A stretch of DNA of 64,000 nucleotides from Myxococcales bacterium (GCA_016720595.1 JADKKI010000002.1:186001-250000), one strand, 5' to 3'; shown: positions 39,789-58,942, numbered from the stretch's first letter. Notes: a model not told the origin generated them from the sequence alone. Translations and numbers: made by a program.

Positions 39789-40600
39789 TCAGCGACGGTA
39801 GAGGCCGAACGCCATGCAGTCCTCGCGCACGCCATCGAGCTCGAGCCAGCCGGTCTTGGCGGCGGTGTCGATCACGAGGCTCGCCGTCTGCTTCGCGCCG
39901 CGGAACCGATAGGTGTACCGATCGCCCCCGCCGGGCACGGCCTCGCCGTAGAGGCGGGCGACCGGGTTCTCGACGTCGAGGTCGTAGTTGCGCGGCAGCG
40001 ACTCGTCGTGGAGCCCGAGCTGCAGCGCGATCGCGTTGCTCGGCTTGTCCTGGCAGCCGACCTCGACGTACGCCATCCGCTTCGCGGTCGAGCACACCGC
40101 GATCGTGTCATCGGGCAGCGCGCGGCACATGTCCTCCACGCCGTGGACCCAGCCGCTGGTCGCCACCCACTGCGGCCCCTTGAGCTGATCGATCGAGGGC
40201 TCGTCGACCGAGCCGGTGTCCCACGTGCACGTGACCTCGCCCTCGAGACAGCCCTTCGAGCTCGCGAGGATCGGCACCGGCACCGCTGCGCGGCTCGCAT
40301 CGCCGGGCCGCGCGAGCGACCACGCGGTGCCGCCGACCACGCGCTTGCCGCCGCTCACGGTCTGCTCGGCGGCGAGCACGATCACGCGGGTGGGCAGATC
40401 GCAGAGGAACGTCGCGGGGTGGAACCCCTCGCGATCGCGGAACCCGATCAGGGCGAGCGGCGAGATCCGGTAGGGATCGATCGCGGGTCGGACCGGCACC
40501 GGCAATGCGCTGGTCGGCGGCGCGCCGGCGGTGCAGGCCTCCACGGCGTCGAGCCGGGGCGGCTCGTTGACCGTGGGCGGCTGGGGGGACTTGCAGGCCG
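39789..40600 (-). CDS. Probable lipoprotein, 5' end lost in low-complexity sequence
   Basis: About 265 residues are readable from PAC|KSPQPPTVNE to the C-terminus (DCMAFGLYRR). The first Cys looks like a lipobox Cys, and the signal peptide should precede it, but from 40600 on the sequence turns into G/C homopolymers and no sensible N-terminus can be read. The body has about eight Cys and beta-strand character, without a known family. It lies 34 bp upstream of the kinase gene at 39754 and is probably co-transcribed with it. The frame stays open through the poly-C tract, giving a poly-Gly artefact that should be ignored. Confidence 0.6.
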
Positions 40601-40850
40601 GGAAAAAAAACCGGGGGAGCGGCCGCCCCCCGACCCCGGCGGCACCGCGGGGCCCCGCCGACCCCGCCCATCGCCGCGGGCCCCCCCGGCGCCCGGGAAT
40701 TCCCCCCCCACCCCCCCCCGCACAACCCCCCCCCCACCCCCCCCCCCCCTCCCTGCACACCCCCCCCCCCCCCGAGGGCGTGGGCCCCCCGGCCCCCCCC
40801 CGGCCCCCACCCCCGGCACCCCGGGGCCCCGGGGCGCCCGCCCCTGTGGG
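40601..40850. other. Extreme G/C homopolymer tract, likely assembly fault
   Basis: About 250 bp made mostly of C and G runs, with C runs of 10, 13 and 14, A8 at its left edge, and few normal codons in any frame. It is unlike anything else in the window, and it destroys the 5' end of a gene. A poorly read hairpin region or low-quality consensus is the simplest explanation. No repeat unit or gene is seen. Confidence 0.75.
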
Positions 40851-40883
40851 TCGGGAGGTCAGGTGCATCGGGTTACCCGAAAC

Positions 40884-40917
40884 GAAAATCGGCCGGCGCC
40901 TCGTCAGCAACCGGCCG
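40884..40917 (-). terminator. Intrinsic terminator after tRNA-Val
   Basis: CGGCCGG and CCGGCCG arms (40890-40917) around a 14-nt loop, followed on the minus strand by ATTTTCGTTTC. It is 20 bp downstream of the tRNA. Confidence 0.7.
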
Positions 40918-40937
40918 TCTTCATTCGCTTCGTCTCG

Positions 40938-41009
40938 TAGGCACATGCGGGATTGAACCGCAGACCCCCACCGTGTCAAGGTGATGCTCTCCCACTGAGC
41001 TATGTGCCT
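40938..41009 (-). tRNA. tRNA-Val (anticodon GAC)
   Basis: A cloverleaf on the minus strand: acceptor AGGCACA/TGTGCCT, D arm AGCTCAGTGGGAGAGC, anticodon stem TCACC/GGTGG with loop TTGACAC (anticodon GAC, reading GTC), T arm GGTTCAATCC, discriminator A. CCA is not encoded. Confidence 0.94.
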
Positions 41010-41250
41010 TTAGGGGCATTTCAAGTACGCGATCGATCCGGCCGCGTCAAGCCAGAGGTCGGCCCAAGGTCCACCCAAGGTCGAGGCGATCTGCCGCGGG
41101 AGTGTGCAAGCCGTGGCGGGGACCGAGTGACGGGCGCGTCAGACCAGGTTGGCCAATGTCGGTTGCCGGATCTCCCAGAACCGGCGTAGACTTGTGCAGT
41201 TAGACAACCTTATCGGGTCAAACAAGGTCCGATGAACGTAGGGGGCACTG

Positions 41251-41268
41251 CATGACACTGTTGTCATG
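41251..41268. promoter_or_regulatory. Palindromic operator candidate upstream of kinase operon
   Basis: CATGACA-CTGT-TGTCATG is a perfect 7-bp inverted repeat with a 4-nt centre, ending 20 bp before the TTG start at 41289. Size and position suit a dimeric repressor or activator site. The rest of the 279-bp gap from tRNA-Val holds no gene. Confidence 0.4.
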
Positions 41269-41288
41269 GCGGCGCTAGCGAGTCCACG

Positions 41289-43057
<1,769 letters not shown>

Positions 43058-43076
<19 letters not shown>

Positions 43077-43942
43077 TCGCGATCGTGCTGATCGCCTCCA
43101 CGGCGGCGGCGACGCCCAGCCAGGACCTCGAGCGCGGTCGCAAGACCTTCCGCACGAAGGACTGGCAGTCGGCGATCGAGGTGATCAACCCCCTGCTCTA
43201 TCCCGACGTGGTCCTCCGGGAGGAGGACGCGATCGAGGCCCACGTGCTGATCGGCGCCGCGAGCTTCGAGCTCGGCAACAGCGACCGCGCGGTCAACGAG
43301 TTCACCCGTGCGCTCCAGCTCGATCCGGATCGGTCGATCGGCAACCTGATGTTCTCCGACGGCGCGGTCCGGCTGTTCGATCGCACCAAGGAGGAGGTCC
43401 ACGTCCGCCTGGAGCACGAGGCCGAGAAGAAGAAGCTCGCCCTCCAGGCCGAGGCGCTCGAGGCCTACCGCAAGAGCCTGCACGTCTACGAGGCGCGGCC
43501 GTTCTACCTGAACTTCATCCCGTTCGGCCTCGCGCAGTTCACGCAGGGCCGCAACGGCATGGGCACCGTGATGGCGATCGGGCAGACCAGCACGTTCCTC
43601 GCGAGCGCCGGCATCTTCGGCTACCTGGTCGGGACCTACGGGTTCCAGAGCAATGCCGTGCCGCTGACCTCGGGCCCCACGGTGCGCCGCCTCCAGCAGA
43701 TCGAGATCGGCACCGGCATCGGGTTCTTCGCGTTCTATGCGTGGGGCGTCTACGACGCGATCCGGCACCACAAGGCGCGGCAGCAGGTGGAGGGCGATGA
43801 CTCGCTGATCCCGCCGGAGCTGCTCGATCCATCGAAGGCCAAGAAGCCTCCGCCGAAGAAGACCTCGTTTCGCGATCGCCTACAGCTCGGACCGATGCTG
43901 ACGCCGCAGGGCTTCGGCATCGGGATCGGATGGGAGAACTAG
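43058..43942 (+). CDS. Signal-peptide TPR membrane protein
   Basis: A 294-residue protein read from GTG 43058, 19 bp inside the end of the kinase gene. The signal peptide is VRTPALIAIVLIASTAAA. One or two TPR-like units follow (DWQSAIEVINPLL, GNSDRAVNEFTRALQLDPD), then a charged coiled coil (EHEAEKKKLALQAEALEAYRK split at residues about 125-145) and two hydrophobic segments (around 170-195 and 220-240). The C-terminus is Lys/Pro-rich. It probably sits in the inner membrane with TPRs outside and may be part of the signal path between the kinase and the activator 1 bp downstream. Confidence 0.85.
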
Positions 43943-43943
43943 C

Positions 43944-45764
<1,821 letters not shown>

Positions 45765-45910
45765 GCACGTTGGACCGCCATACACCCATGACGCGAATGT
45801 CCGAACCCCACGCCGTTGCCAGCGGCGAGATCACGCGTATCTACGCGGGAACACAGGGGCACGTGCCAGTGGCGCACGGGGTGCATGAGGTCTGGTGGCT
45901 TGTGGTCCGC

Positions 45911-46417
45911 ATGCTGTTCGCCGGTTCGCTCGTGCTGGGAGGCTGCGTGATCCCGCCGTCCCTGTCGGTGGGCAACGAGGACGCCGGCGTGAACTCGCCT
46001 CCGGCGATCCTCGCGGTCCGCACCGATCAGCAGGAGCTCCCCGAGCCCGGTCCGGTGATCTTCGATCGCGGCCCGACCGCGGGCCTGGTCAGCGCCACGC
46101 TGCTCGACACCGATCTCGAGGACACGCTGTACGTCCACGTGTTCGTCGACTACACGGTGGCCGATCCGAAGCCGCCCCGCGTGACCTGCACGGCCCCACC
46201 GCCCACGCCGCGCACGGCGCAGCGCTCGGTGAGCTGCAACATGACGCCGCTGTGCCAGGTCGGTGAGGTCGGGCTCGCCGACCCGCTCGACATGACGATC
46301 GTCGTGTTCGATCGCGAGCCGCTCGAATCGGGCACGCCCGCGTATCAGGCGATGCCGCCGGGCGGCCTCAAGACCAGCTTGTTCTACTTCCTCAAGTGCC
46401 AGGAGCCGACGCAGTGA
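45911..46417 (+). CDS. Lipoprotein, signalling-operon member
   Basis: A 168-residue lipoprotein read from ATG 45911: MLFAGSLVLGGC, lipobox LGGC (Cys12). The earlier in-frame ATG at 45770 would put 47 non-signal residues first and is rejected. The body is beta-rich with two or three further Cys and ends FLKCQEPTQ. Family unknown. Its stop overlaps the next gene's GTG (GTGA), so both are coupled. It follows the FHA activator by 146 bp. Confidence 0.8.
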   Translation: MLFAGSLVLGGCVIPPSLSVGNEDAGVNSPPAILAVRTDQQELPEPGPVIFDRGPTAGLVSATLLDTDLEDTLYVHVFVDYTVADPKPPRVTCTAPPPTPRTAQRSVSCNMTPLCQVGEVGLADPLDMTIVVFDREPLESGTPAYQAMPPGGLKTSLFYFLKCQEPTQ

Positions 46418-48252
46418 CCCGGATCGCGTTCGGCCTCGGGCTCGCCGGCATCGCAGGTACCCTGGCGGGTTGCCTCGACGTGCCGTCGGGGCCGCCTGCG
46501 GAGTGCACGAGCAACAGCGACTGCGACACCGCCAACGGCGAGATCTGCGCCGAGGGCACGTGCTACGGCAACCCGCCCGACGGCATGTACGCCGTCGTGA
46601 TCTCGCCGCCTGCCAGCCGCAAGGATCTCGTGCCGCGCGAGCTGACGATGCCGTCGATCGCGGACGATGGTTGGATCGAGGATCTCGCGCTCGAGAAGCC
46701 GAGCGTGTTCACCGGTCGGGTCGAGGCGCTGTGCGTGGCGCCGATGACCTGCGATCGCAGCGCGCTCGCCACCACGATCACGATCACCCGGCCGTCCTCG
46801 TTCCGCGGCGGGCCGGCGTTCAAGGTCGTCGCCGATTCGACGGCGAGCGCCGATCCCAGTGGGCCGTCGTTCGAGATCGCGCTGCCCAAGACGGGCGCCA
46901 GCGATCAGGCCTACGTGGTGACGGTGCTGCCCACCGGGCGCGGCGACGAGCCCCAAGGCGGCGGCATGAGCCCCGCCGAGCTGTTCCCGCCGGCGCGGTT
47001 CACGCTGCTCGCCAAGGACAACTCCGTCACCAAGGCGATCCAGCTCGGCGGTCCCAGTCTGCCGACCATCGACGGCACCGTGCTGTCGGCGGTCGGCGGA
47101 GGGCTCTCGCACTATCGCGTGGTCGCGCTCGGTCGCTGGGAAGCCGGCGCGCCGGCCACCGAGGTCTCGACCGTCGACTACACGGGCGCCGACGGCAAGT
47201 TCCGCCTGATCCTCTCGGAGAACCTGGTCGGCCCTGTCGAGCTGGTCGCCAAGCCGGCGCCCAATGGTGCGGCCGCGCCCACGCTGCACGCGTTCAGCGT
47301 GGCCTCCAACGCCTCGTCGCAGCAGCAGCTCGTGCAGCCGGCGAACCTCGGCCAGGTCAAGACGTACACGTTCCCGATCAAGGGCGTGGACGGCTCGGGC
47401 GCGATCGCCGGCGTGCGCGGTGCGCGCGTCAAGGTCACCGCAACGATCGCCGGCCCGGTCACCGGCCAGACCTCGGCCACGTTCGCCGCCGAGGGCACGA
47501 CGGATGACAGCGGCAACGTCCAGATCCCGCTGCTCGATGGCTACGGGATCACCGAGGTCTACAAGCTCGAGGTCGTGCCGCCCGCCAGCTCGAACATGGG
47601 CGTGGTGTTCGATGCACCGCTCGCCGTGTCGTCGGCCGCCACGCCGTTGCTCCTGCCCACCCGGATCGCGCTGCGCGGTCACGTGGTGGACTTCAACGGC
47701 CAGCCGCTGAAGGACGTCTCGGTCACGGCGCGGCCATCGCTGCGGTTCACCTGGACGTTCGACGATGCGCCCCAGGCGTTCGTGTCCGCGATCCCCGCGG
47801 CCACGACCCTGACGCCCGAGACCGGCGAGTTCGCCCTCTGGGTGGATCCGACGATCGATGGGCTGTGGGGCCACTACGACCTCGCCTTCGAGCCCGCCAG
47901 CAAGGCCCGCGCGCCGAGCTGGATCGAGGGCGACATCGAGATCCCCCGCGATCCGAGCAAGACCACGGTCTCGGTGGACGAGGTCCGGCTGCCCGATTCG
48001 GCCGCCGTCCGCGGCACGGTCAAGGACCCGCTGGGTGTCGAGGTCGAGGGTGCCGAGGTGAAGATCTTCCGGCTGGCCGGCAGCCTGGCGCTCTGTACCG
48101 AGGTCCGAAACGCCCCCGCGAGCTGTCCCATCCCCGCGGTTCTTCAGGGCCGGGGCGATTCCGACCCGGCCGGCATCGTCCGTCTGACCCTGCCCCGCTG
48201 CCCTTGGGCTGGCCCTCTGACGGTCCTTGACCCGATGGCCCGCGCCGACTAA
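46414..48252 (+). CDS. Large beta-sandwich lipoprotein
   Basis: A 612-residue lipoprotein starting at GTG 46414, within the stop of the preceding gene. Lipobox LAGC (about residue 20), then a Cys-rich mini-domain (CTSNSDCDTANGEICAEGTC) of the sort often seen at the head of myxobacterial surface lipoproteins. The rest is successive immunoglobulin-like or carboxypeptidase-regulatory-like strands (for example LRGHVVDFNGQPLKDVSVTA and VRGTVKDPLGVEVEGAEVKI). No catalytic site. A surface-exposed structural or binding role is likely. Confidence 0.82.
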   Translation: MTRIAFGLGLAGIAGTLAGCLDVPSGPPAECTSNSDCDTANGEICAEGTCYGNPPDGMYAVVISPPASRKDLVPRELTMPSIADDGWIEDLALEKPSVFTGRVEALCVAPMTCDRSALATTITITRPSSFRGGPAFKVVADSTASADPSGPSFEIALPKTGASDQAYVVTVLPTGRGDEPQGGGMSPAELFPPARFTLLAKDNSVTKAIQLGGPSLPTIDGTVLSAVGGGLSHYRVVALGRWEAGAPATEVSTVDYTGADGKFRLILSENLVGPVELVAKPAPNGAAAPTLHAFSVASNASSQQQLVQPANLGQVKTYTFPIKGVDGSGAIAGVRGARVKVTATIAGPVTGQTSATFAAEGTTDDSGNVQIPLLDGYGITEVYKLEVVPPASSNMGVVFDAPLAVSSAATPLLLPTRIALRGHVVDFNGQPLKDVSVTARPSLRFTWTFDDAPQAFVSAIPAATTLTPETGEFALWVDPTIDGLWGHYDLAFEPASKARAPSWIEGDIEIPRDPSKTTVSVDEVRLPDSAAVRGTVKDPLGVEVEGAEVKIFRLAGSLALCTEVRNAPASCPIPAVLQGRGDSDPAGIVRLTLPRCPWAGPLTVLDPMARAD

Positions 48253-48300
48253 GGTCTGCGCGAAATCACGGGTTAGCGAAAGTAATGGTCACCGAACACG

Positions 48301-48341
48301 GAGCTCGACACGGCGCGGACCACGGTCCGCAGCGCGAGCTC
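48301..48341 (+). promoter_or_regulatory. Two-tier hairpin in the helicase leader
   Basis: An outer stem GAGCTCG/CGAGCTC (48301-48307 with 48335-48341) encloses an inner stem GCGGACC/GGTCCGC (48315-48321 with 48324-48330). It lies 134 bp before the DEAD-box start, in a 222-bp leader without genes. It has no U-tract, so a leader structure is likelier than a terminator. Long structured leaders are known for cold-shock helicase mRNAs. Confidence 0.4.
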
Positions 48342-48474
48342 TGCCTCGGGGCGGATCCATGGAGCAGCCACGGACGACGTCGTCGCGTGCCTGCGAATCT
48401 CCAGGACCTCCAGCCCCGACCAGCGCTCCGACTGGACGATCTCGGAGAGCATCAACACGCCAAGGTCCTACGAG

Positions 48475-51479
<3,005 letters not shown>

Positions 51480-51483
<4 letters not shown>

Positions 51484-52298
51484 ACCGGACCTGCGCGCTG
51501 GTGCTCGTGCTCACCGCTTGCGGTGAGCCGGCACCGGCCGCGGTCGATGCGGTGGTTGCGCCGGATGCAGCGAGTGGGTCGGAAGACGCGCTCGATGCTC
51601 CGGCGTGCGTGCTTCCGGATCCACCTGCCACCTGCGATCCGAGCGCACACCCGCTCCCCAACCCGGCGTGCCTCGCGGAGGAGCCTGGCACCGGGGGCTG
51701 TCCCGCGGGGATGGTCCGGATCGATACGTTCTGCATCGACCGCTACGAGGCCACCCTCGACGGCGTGTCGCCGTACTGGAGTCCCGGCGCCACGCCTCCC
51801 GCGGCGCACGCGCGCAAGGACGCGGTGCCGCAGGCGTACGTCTCCGGAACCCAAGCAGCGGCGAGCTGCGCGGCGGCGGGCAAGCGGCTGTGTACCGATG
51901 CCGAGTGGCTGCGGGCGTGCCGCGGTCCGGCGCAGACCACCTATCCGTATGGCAACACGCGGATGCCGGGCGTCTGTAACGACGCGCGCGCGACACATCC
52001 GGCGGTCGAGTACTTCGGCACCACGGATCCGGTGATCTACTCGATGCTCGGACATCCGTGCCTCGACCAGCTCCCGGCCTCGCTCGATCGCGCGGGCGCG
52101 AACCCGGGCTGTGTCACCGCCGAGGGCGTGTTCGACATGATGGGCAACCTCCACGAGTGGACGGCGGCGAGCGCAGGCACGTTTCGCGGCGGCTTCTATG
52201 TCGACACGGTCCTGAACGGCAACGGCTGCCTGTACGCGACGACCGCGCACGACGCGACCTACGCGGACTACTCGACGGGCTTTCGCTGCTGTCAGTGA
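51480..52298 (+). CDS. FGE-sulfatase-domain (SUMF1-like) lipoprotein
   Basis: A 272-residue lipoprotein starting at GTG 51480, overlapping the helicase stop by 4 bp. Lipobox LTAC (about Cys14), an Asp/Ala/Pro tether, then a formylglycine-generating-enzyme-like domain: GMVRIDTFCIDRYEAT, the CTDAEWLRACRG and FDMMGNLHEWTA blocks, and FRGGFY. The catalytic Cys pair of true FGE is not evident; about ten Cys more likely make disulfides. Many bacterial proteins of this fold bind carbohydrates or other ligands without making formylglycine. Confidence 0.88.
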
Positions 52299-52316
52299 CC
52301 CCCGTTATCGTGGGGG

Positions 52317-52604
52317 ATGCTCTGCGGCTGCGCGCGTGATCAGCTGTGCTCGCGCTGCAACGACGATGCGTTCGCGCAGCTGCGTGGAGTGGCCGCGTGC
52401 CGCGGCGAGGTGTGGGCGATGGATGTGGCGCGGCGGTTCGCGATCATGAAGCCGTGGCCCACGTTCGAGGGCCGCGCCGCGGAGCTCGCGCGCACCAAGG
52501 TCCACGATCTCGCGAGCGACCCTGCCCTCGTCGACCGGCTCGCGCGCGAGCTCGCGCACTGGGCCGCGCGCTGGTGGGGCCGGCGCGATCCGGCCATGAC
52601 CTAA
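52317..52604 (+). CDS. Small Cys-containing hypothetical protein
   Basis: A 95-residue product from ATG 52317. The N-terminus has [12 protein letters not shown], a possible zinc knuckle, and the rest is helical and basic with a Trp-rich end ([11 protein letters not shown]). No family recognised. It lies between the FGE lipoprotein and a convergent gene, overlapping the latter by 4 bp. A CCCCC/GGGGG hairpin around 52300-52316 precedes it. Confidence 0.55.
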   Translation: MLCGCARDQLCSRCNDDAFAQLRGVAACRGEVWAMDVARRFAIMKPWPTFEGRAAELARTKVHDLASDPALVDRLARELAHWAARWWGRRDPAMT

Positions 52605-53095
52605 CGCGAGGCGAGCCAGGCGCGCGTGGCCGCCGCGGCAGCATCGAGCGTCTTCAGCATCTCGGCCACGATCGCGCGCTCGACCTTGGGGCCGATCAGG
52701 CGGACCTCCACGGTGACCTGACCGCTGTACTGGCGCACGGTGCTGGTGCCATCGGCGGTCACCTTGCACGTCGCACGGACTCGCGCGCGTCCACCGAGCA
52801 CCGCCGGGCGCACATCGATCTCGAGGTAGTCGTTCGCCTTGGTCCACAGCACGACCTCGTGGCACTCGAGACCGCCTCCGAGCAGCGGCCGCACGTACGC
52901 GGGGATCTTGCGCCGCGGATAGACCATGCACTCGCACCGGTAGTGCTGCGCGTCGCTCTCACGCCCGAGGAAGTCGCGCCGCTCGATGTCGGCGACCTTG
53001 TCCTGGAGCTGCTGGTGCGTCGGCGTGGTCATCGCCGCGAGCAACTCGTGCGGGGCGATATCGGGGAACACGTGGGTGATCTCGTACGGCGTCAC
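52601..53095 (-). CDS. DUF2505-like START-fold protein
   Basis: About 164 residues from GTG 53095, chosen as the first start that opens with the family-like [20 protein letters not shown]. The pattern of an N-terminal strand, a helix with '[10 protein letters not shown]', and later strands ([31 protein letters not shown]), ending in a long helix ([18 protein letters not shown]), fits the SRPBCC/START fold of DUF2505, which would bind a hydrophobic ligand. The tentative family assignment is by eye. It is divergent from msrB, 63 bp away. Confidence 0.75.
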   Translation of the reverse strand: MTPYEITHVFPDIAPHELLAAMTTPTHQQLQDKVADIERRDFLGRESDAQHYRCECMVYPRRKIPAYVRPLLGGGLECHEVVLWTKANDYLEIDVRPAVLGGRARVRATCKVTADGTSTVRQYSGQVTVEVRLIGPKVERAIVAEMLKTLDAAAAATRAWLASR

Positions 53096-53158
53096 GTCGC
53101 CGTAGAGTATCGCGCAGTTGGCCGTGTAACCGACGGCAACGAGCGGCGTAGGTACGGC

Positions 53159-53671
53159 ATGACCAAGCTGCTCGCCGTCGTCGCCTTGCTGACCCTCGCC
53201 GTGGCCCCCGCGTTCGCGGAGCCGGCGCGTCCGATCCGCACCGCGAAGCCGAGCGACGAGGTGCTGCGCAAGGAGCTGACGACGTTCCAGTACTACGTCA
53301 CGCAGCAGAGCGGCACCGAGGCGCCGTTCGAGAACGCCTACTGGAACCAGCACGCCGCCGGCATCTACGTCGACCTGACCACCGGGCAGCCGCTGTTCAG
53401 CTCGCTCGACAAGTTCGATTCAGGCACCGGATGGCCGAGCTTCTTCCGCACGATCGGCGGCGTGGTGGCGAAGCACGACGCATCGCACGGCCAGGATCGC
53501 ACCGAGGTCCGCTCGGCGATCGGGGATGCGCACCTCGGCCACGTGTTCACCGATGGCCCCAAGCCCACGGGCCTGCGGTACTGCATCAACTCGGCCTCGC
53601 TCCGGTTCGTGCCCGTGGCCGAGCTCGATGCGCAGGGCTACGGCGCGTACAAGGCACGGTTCGCGAAGTAA
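53159..53671 (+). CDS. msrB: Exported peptide-methionine (R)-S-oxide reductase MsrB
   Basis: A 170-residue MsrB with a signal peptide ([20 protein letters not shown]), so it should repair oxidised methionine in envelope proteins. The catalytic Cys is Cys142 in [16 protein letters not shown] and HLGHVF are conserved. The two CxxC pairs that bind zinc in many MsrB proteins are replaced ([13 protein letters not shown] has none), so this is a zinc-free form. The resolving Cys is not obvious. AGGT lies 6 nt before ATG 53159. Confidence 0.95.
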   Translation: MTKLLAVVALLTLAVAPAFAEPARPIRTAKPSDEVLRKELTTFQYYVTQQSGTEAPFENAYWNQHAAGIYVDLTTGQPLFSSLDKFDSGTGWPSFFRTIGGVVAKHDASHGQDRTEVRSAIGDAHLGHVFTDGPKPTGLRYCINSASLRFVPVAELDAQGYGAYKARFAK

Positions 53672-53741
53672 TCCTGACCAACCGCTGTCAGGTTATCCCT
53701 GGGGAGCTTTCTCCCTGCCCGATCGAGCGCAACCCGCTGCC

Positions 53742-53770
53742 TTGACACCTGAACATCCGCTCCGTACGGT
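53742..53770 (+). promoter_or_regulatory. Sigma-70-type promoter of uvrA
   Basis: TTGACA (53742-53747), 17-nt spacer, TACGGT (53765-53770), only 8 nt from the uvrA ATG, so the mRNA has a very short or no leader. The spacer includes CTGAAC, which resembles half of the LexA site known in M. xanthus; a full site is not present. Confidence 0.6.
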
Positions 53771-53778
53771 GTCGGCCC

Positions 53779-56742
<2,964 letters not shown>

Positions 56743-56885
56743 CGCCGAGCCCATCCCAGCCACGCGACAACACTGCGTTCGCGCCAACGCCCCGATGACC
56801 TCGCGCAGCGACGCGATACCGCGGGTTCGACACCGTACGAGCGAGATCGCAGGGCGTCCCCACGACCTCGCTCAGGCGCGCGACG

Positions 56886-58820
56886 TCACTTGTGGACGCC
56901 GTTGGCCGGCGCCGTCAGGTCGACGTAGGCGTCCGACGTGCCCACCGAGGCAGCCGCGCCGTTGGCCTGCGTGTTCGCTGCGGGCGTGGCCGCCATCCGC
57001 GCCAGCAGGACGTCGGCGAGGTTCGAGCGTCCGTCGCCGAGCTGGACGTCGGGCACGAGCTTGAGCCCCGCGTTGCCGACGATCGACGCGATCTGGATCG
57101 CCGTGAAGCTCGCGTCACCGAGCGCACTGCGGCCCGCCAGGTAGCTCGCTGCGACGGCTCCACCGCGCGCACGCTCCGCCTCCGCGGTCGCATCGCCGCG
57201 CATGCGCGTCGCGTCCGCCTCGGCCTCGGCCGAGAGCCGGGTCGCATCGGCCGCCGCAGCCGCACCCACGCGCGCCACCTCGGCATCCGCCGAAGCACGT
57301 ACGCGTGACGCCTCCGCCTGGCCGCGCGCCACCGCGACCTGAGCCTCCGCGTTCTTGGTGTGGATCAGCACCTGCTGCTCGCTACGCACCACCTCGGCCT
57401 GCATGTTGGCCGCGGCGGTCTCGCGCTCGAGCATCTGCCGGCGCATCTGCGTCTCGCGCTGCACGTCATACGTGCGCTGCAGCTCGTCAGCGATCTTGCG
57501 ATCGGTCTGCGTCTTCATCAGCTCTGCGGGAGGCGAGATGTCACCGATCAGCGCATCGATGCAGTCGACGTCGTACGCCGCCACCGCCGCGCGGATGTGC
57601 AGGTACGCCTCGCGCTGCCGCGCCGTCCGGGCCGAAAGGAACTCCAGCACGCTCACCTCCTGGGCAGAGTTACGGAAGTAGTTACCGACCGTCGGCTGCA
57701 GCACGTGATCGACCAGGTTCTGCATCGAGCCGACGCGAGAGATCACGCGCGGGGCATTCTTCATGCCGACGTGGATGATCGCCGCGACATCGAGGTTGAA
57801 CGAGAAGCCGTCCCGCGAGCGCACGGTGATCGAGTCGAGGCCCGCGTCATAGCTGTGGGTCTCCGAGCGCTGCGCCCAGTTGAGGACGATGTTCGTGGTC
57901 GGCACGAGCTCGACCTTCATCGCGCGCACGTTCAGCGGGTGCTTGCCCGGCAGGAGCGGCTCGACCCACACGCCCTTGCGGCCACGCTCGACCAGGTCGC
58001 CGTGCGCGAAGCCGTCTCCGGATACATCGATGTGGTCACCACCGACGTAGCTGACGACCACGCCGACGTAGCCGATCGGGATCTCGGTGAGCGGGACGAG
58101 CTCGACCGAGACGAACCACGGGTTGAGGTTCCACGCGCCCGACAGGATCACGTCCTCCTGCAGGCCACGGCAGCCGCCGGCCTCGATGAACAGCTGGCCG
58201 CTCTGGAAGCTGTCGTGACCCGACACGATCGGGCCCGCGAGATCACCCGCGGGGATCGGGTGCCCATCGAGGGCGGTGACGATGCCGACGCGATCGGACG
58301 GGATCCGGAACACCGCGAGCTGATCCGGCGTCAGGCCAAACGCCGTCGAGCGACGGGCGGTGACCACGTCGAACAGCGCCGGGTTGATCCGGTACTTGCC
58401 AGCCGTGATGATGCCGAGCTGACGGCCCTTCTCGCCTCCGTTGTCGAGGAAGGCGACCGCGTCCTGGAAGTTGTCGCAATCGGTCACGCGGCCGAGCACG
58501 CGCTCGGACGGGATCGAGGCGCCGTCCTTGGCGACCACGACGGCGATCTCGCCGGGCGGAACGTCGACCAGCGGGACCTTCGAGACCTTGTACTTCCACG
58601 ACCACAGCGGGAAGTGCCATCCCGGCGGCAAGAGGCGCGCCTGGAAGCCAGCTTCGCTGTGGGTGGCGATGATCCGGCCGGGGGGAAGTGCGCGACCATA
58701 GCGGCGCACGACGAGCCCGGACTCTTGCTCGCCGATCACGACGACGCCAAACACGATCGAGAACAGCAGCAGCGCTGCCGAGCCGACCCCGATGGCGAGG
58801 AACAGGGTTTGAGTGGTCAT
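56886..58820 (-). CDS. SPFH/flotillin-like membrane protein
   Basis: A 644-residue protein read from ATG 58820 (MTTQTLFLAIG). An N-terminal transmembrane segment (5-28) is followed by a long SPFH/band-7 region, with paired sub-blocks PPGEIAVVVAKDGASIP and IPIGYVGVVVSYVGGD, and a C-terminal coiled coil with Ala/Glu/Arg-rich repeats (AEADATRMRGDATAEAERA), as in flotillins. Such proteins form large membrane cages or microdomains and influence protease and lipid organisation. It is divergent from the sigma-54 activator at 58944, which may regulate it. Confidence 0.9.
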   Translation of the reverse strand: MTTQTLFLAIGVGSAALLLFSIVFGVVVIGEQESGLVVRRYGRALPPGRIIATHSEAGFQARLLPPGWHFPLWSWKYKVSKVPLVDVPPGEIAVVVAKDGASIPSERVLGRVTDCDNFQDAVAFLDNGGEKGRQLGIITAGKYRINPALFDVVTARRSTAFGLTPDQLAVFRIPSDRVGIVTALDGHPIPAGDLAGPIVSGHDSFQSGQLFIEAGGCRGLQEDVILSGAWNLNPWFVSVELVPLTEIPIGYVGVVVSYVGGDHIDVSGDGFAHGDLVERGRKGVWVEPLLPGKHPLNVRAMKVELVPTTNIVLNWAQRSETHSYDAGLDSITVRSRDGFSFNLDVAAIIHVGMKNAPRVISRVGSMQNLVDHVLQPTVGNYFRNSAQEVSVLEFLSARTARQREAYLHIRAAVAAYDVDCIDALIGDISPPAELMKTQTDRKIADELQRTYDVQRETQMRRQMLERETAAANMQAEVVRSEQQVLIHTKNAEAQVAVARGQAEASRVRASADAEVARVGAAAAADATRLSAEAEADATRMRGDATAEAERARGGAVAASYLAGRSALGDASFTAIQIASIVGNAGLKLVPDVQLGDGRSNLADVLLARMAATPAANTQANGAAASVGTSDAYVDLTAPANGVHK

Positions 58821-58914
58821 AGACGATCCGTCCTTTCGCAGTGGGAAAGCTGCACGCAGCAGGCCGTCGCAACCCATCGAGATCACTGGCCCTAGCGGAC
58901 GCCGTCCCGCAACC

Positions 58915-58942
58915 CACTACGGAATTGCGTAGTACACTACGG
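58915..58942. promoter_or_regulatory. Three-part ACTACG operator candidate
   Basis: CACTACGG at 58915-58922 and 58935-58942 (20 bp apart, same face of the helix) and the inverted CGTAGT at 58928-58933 form an inverted repeat plus a direct repeat, ending 1 bp before the ATG at 58944. It would overlap the activator's own ribosome site or promoter; autoregulation is plausible. Confidence 0.5.

Noticed and set aside
40601..40979. Poly-Gly N-terminus of the lipoprotein at 39789
   Set aside because: It is translation of the poly-C artefact and then of tRNA-Val sequence; not a protein.
52298..52316. CCCCC/GGGGG hairpin after the FGE lipoprotein as a terminator
   Set aside because: Short stem and no U-tract; it also overlaps the ribosome-site region of the next small gene.
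53742..53770. LexA box in the uvrA promoter
   Set aside because: Only one half (CTGAAC) is present; the other half does not match the known myxobacterial pattern.
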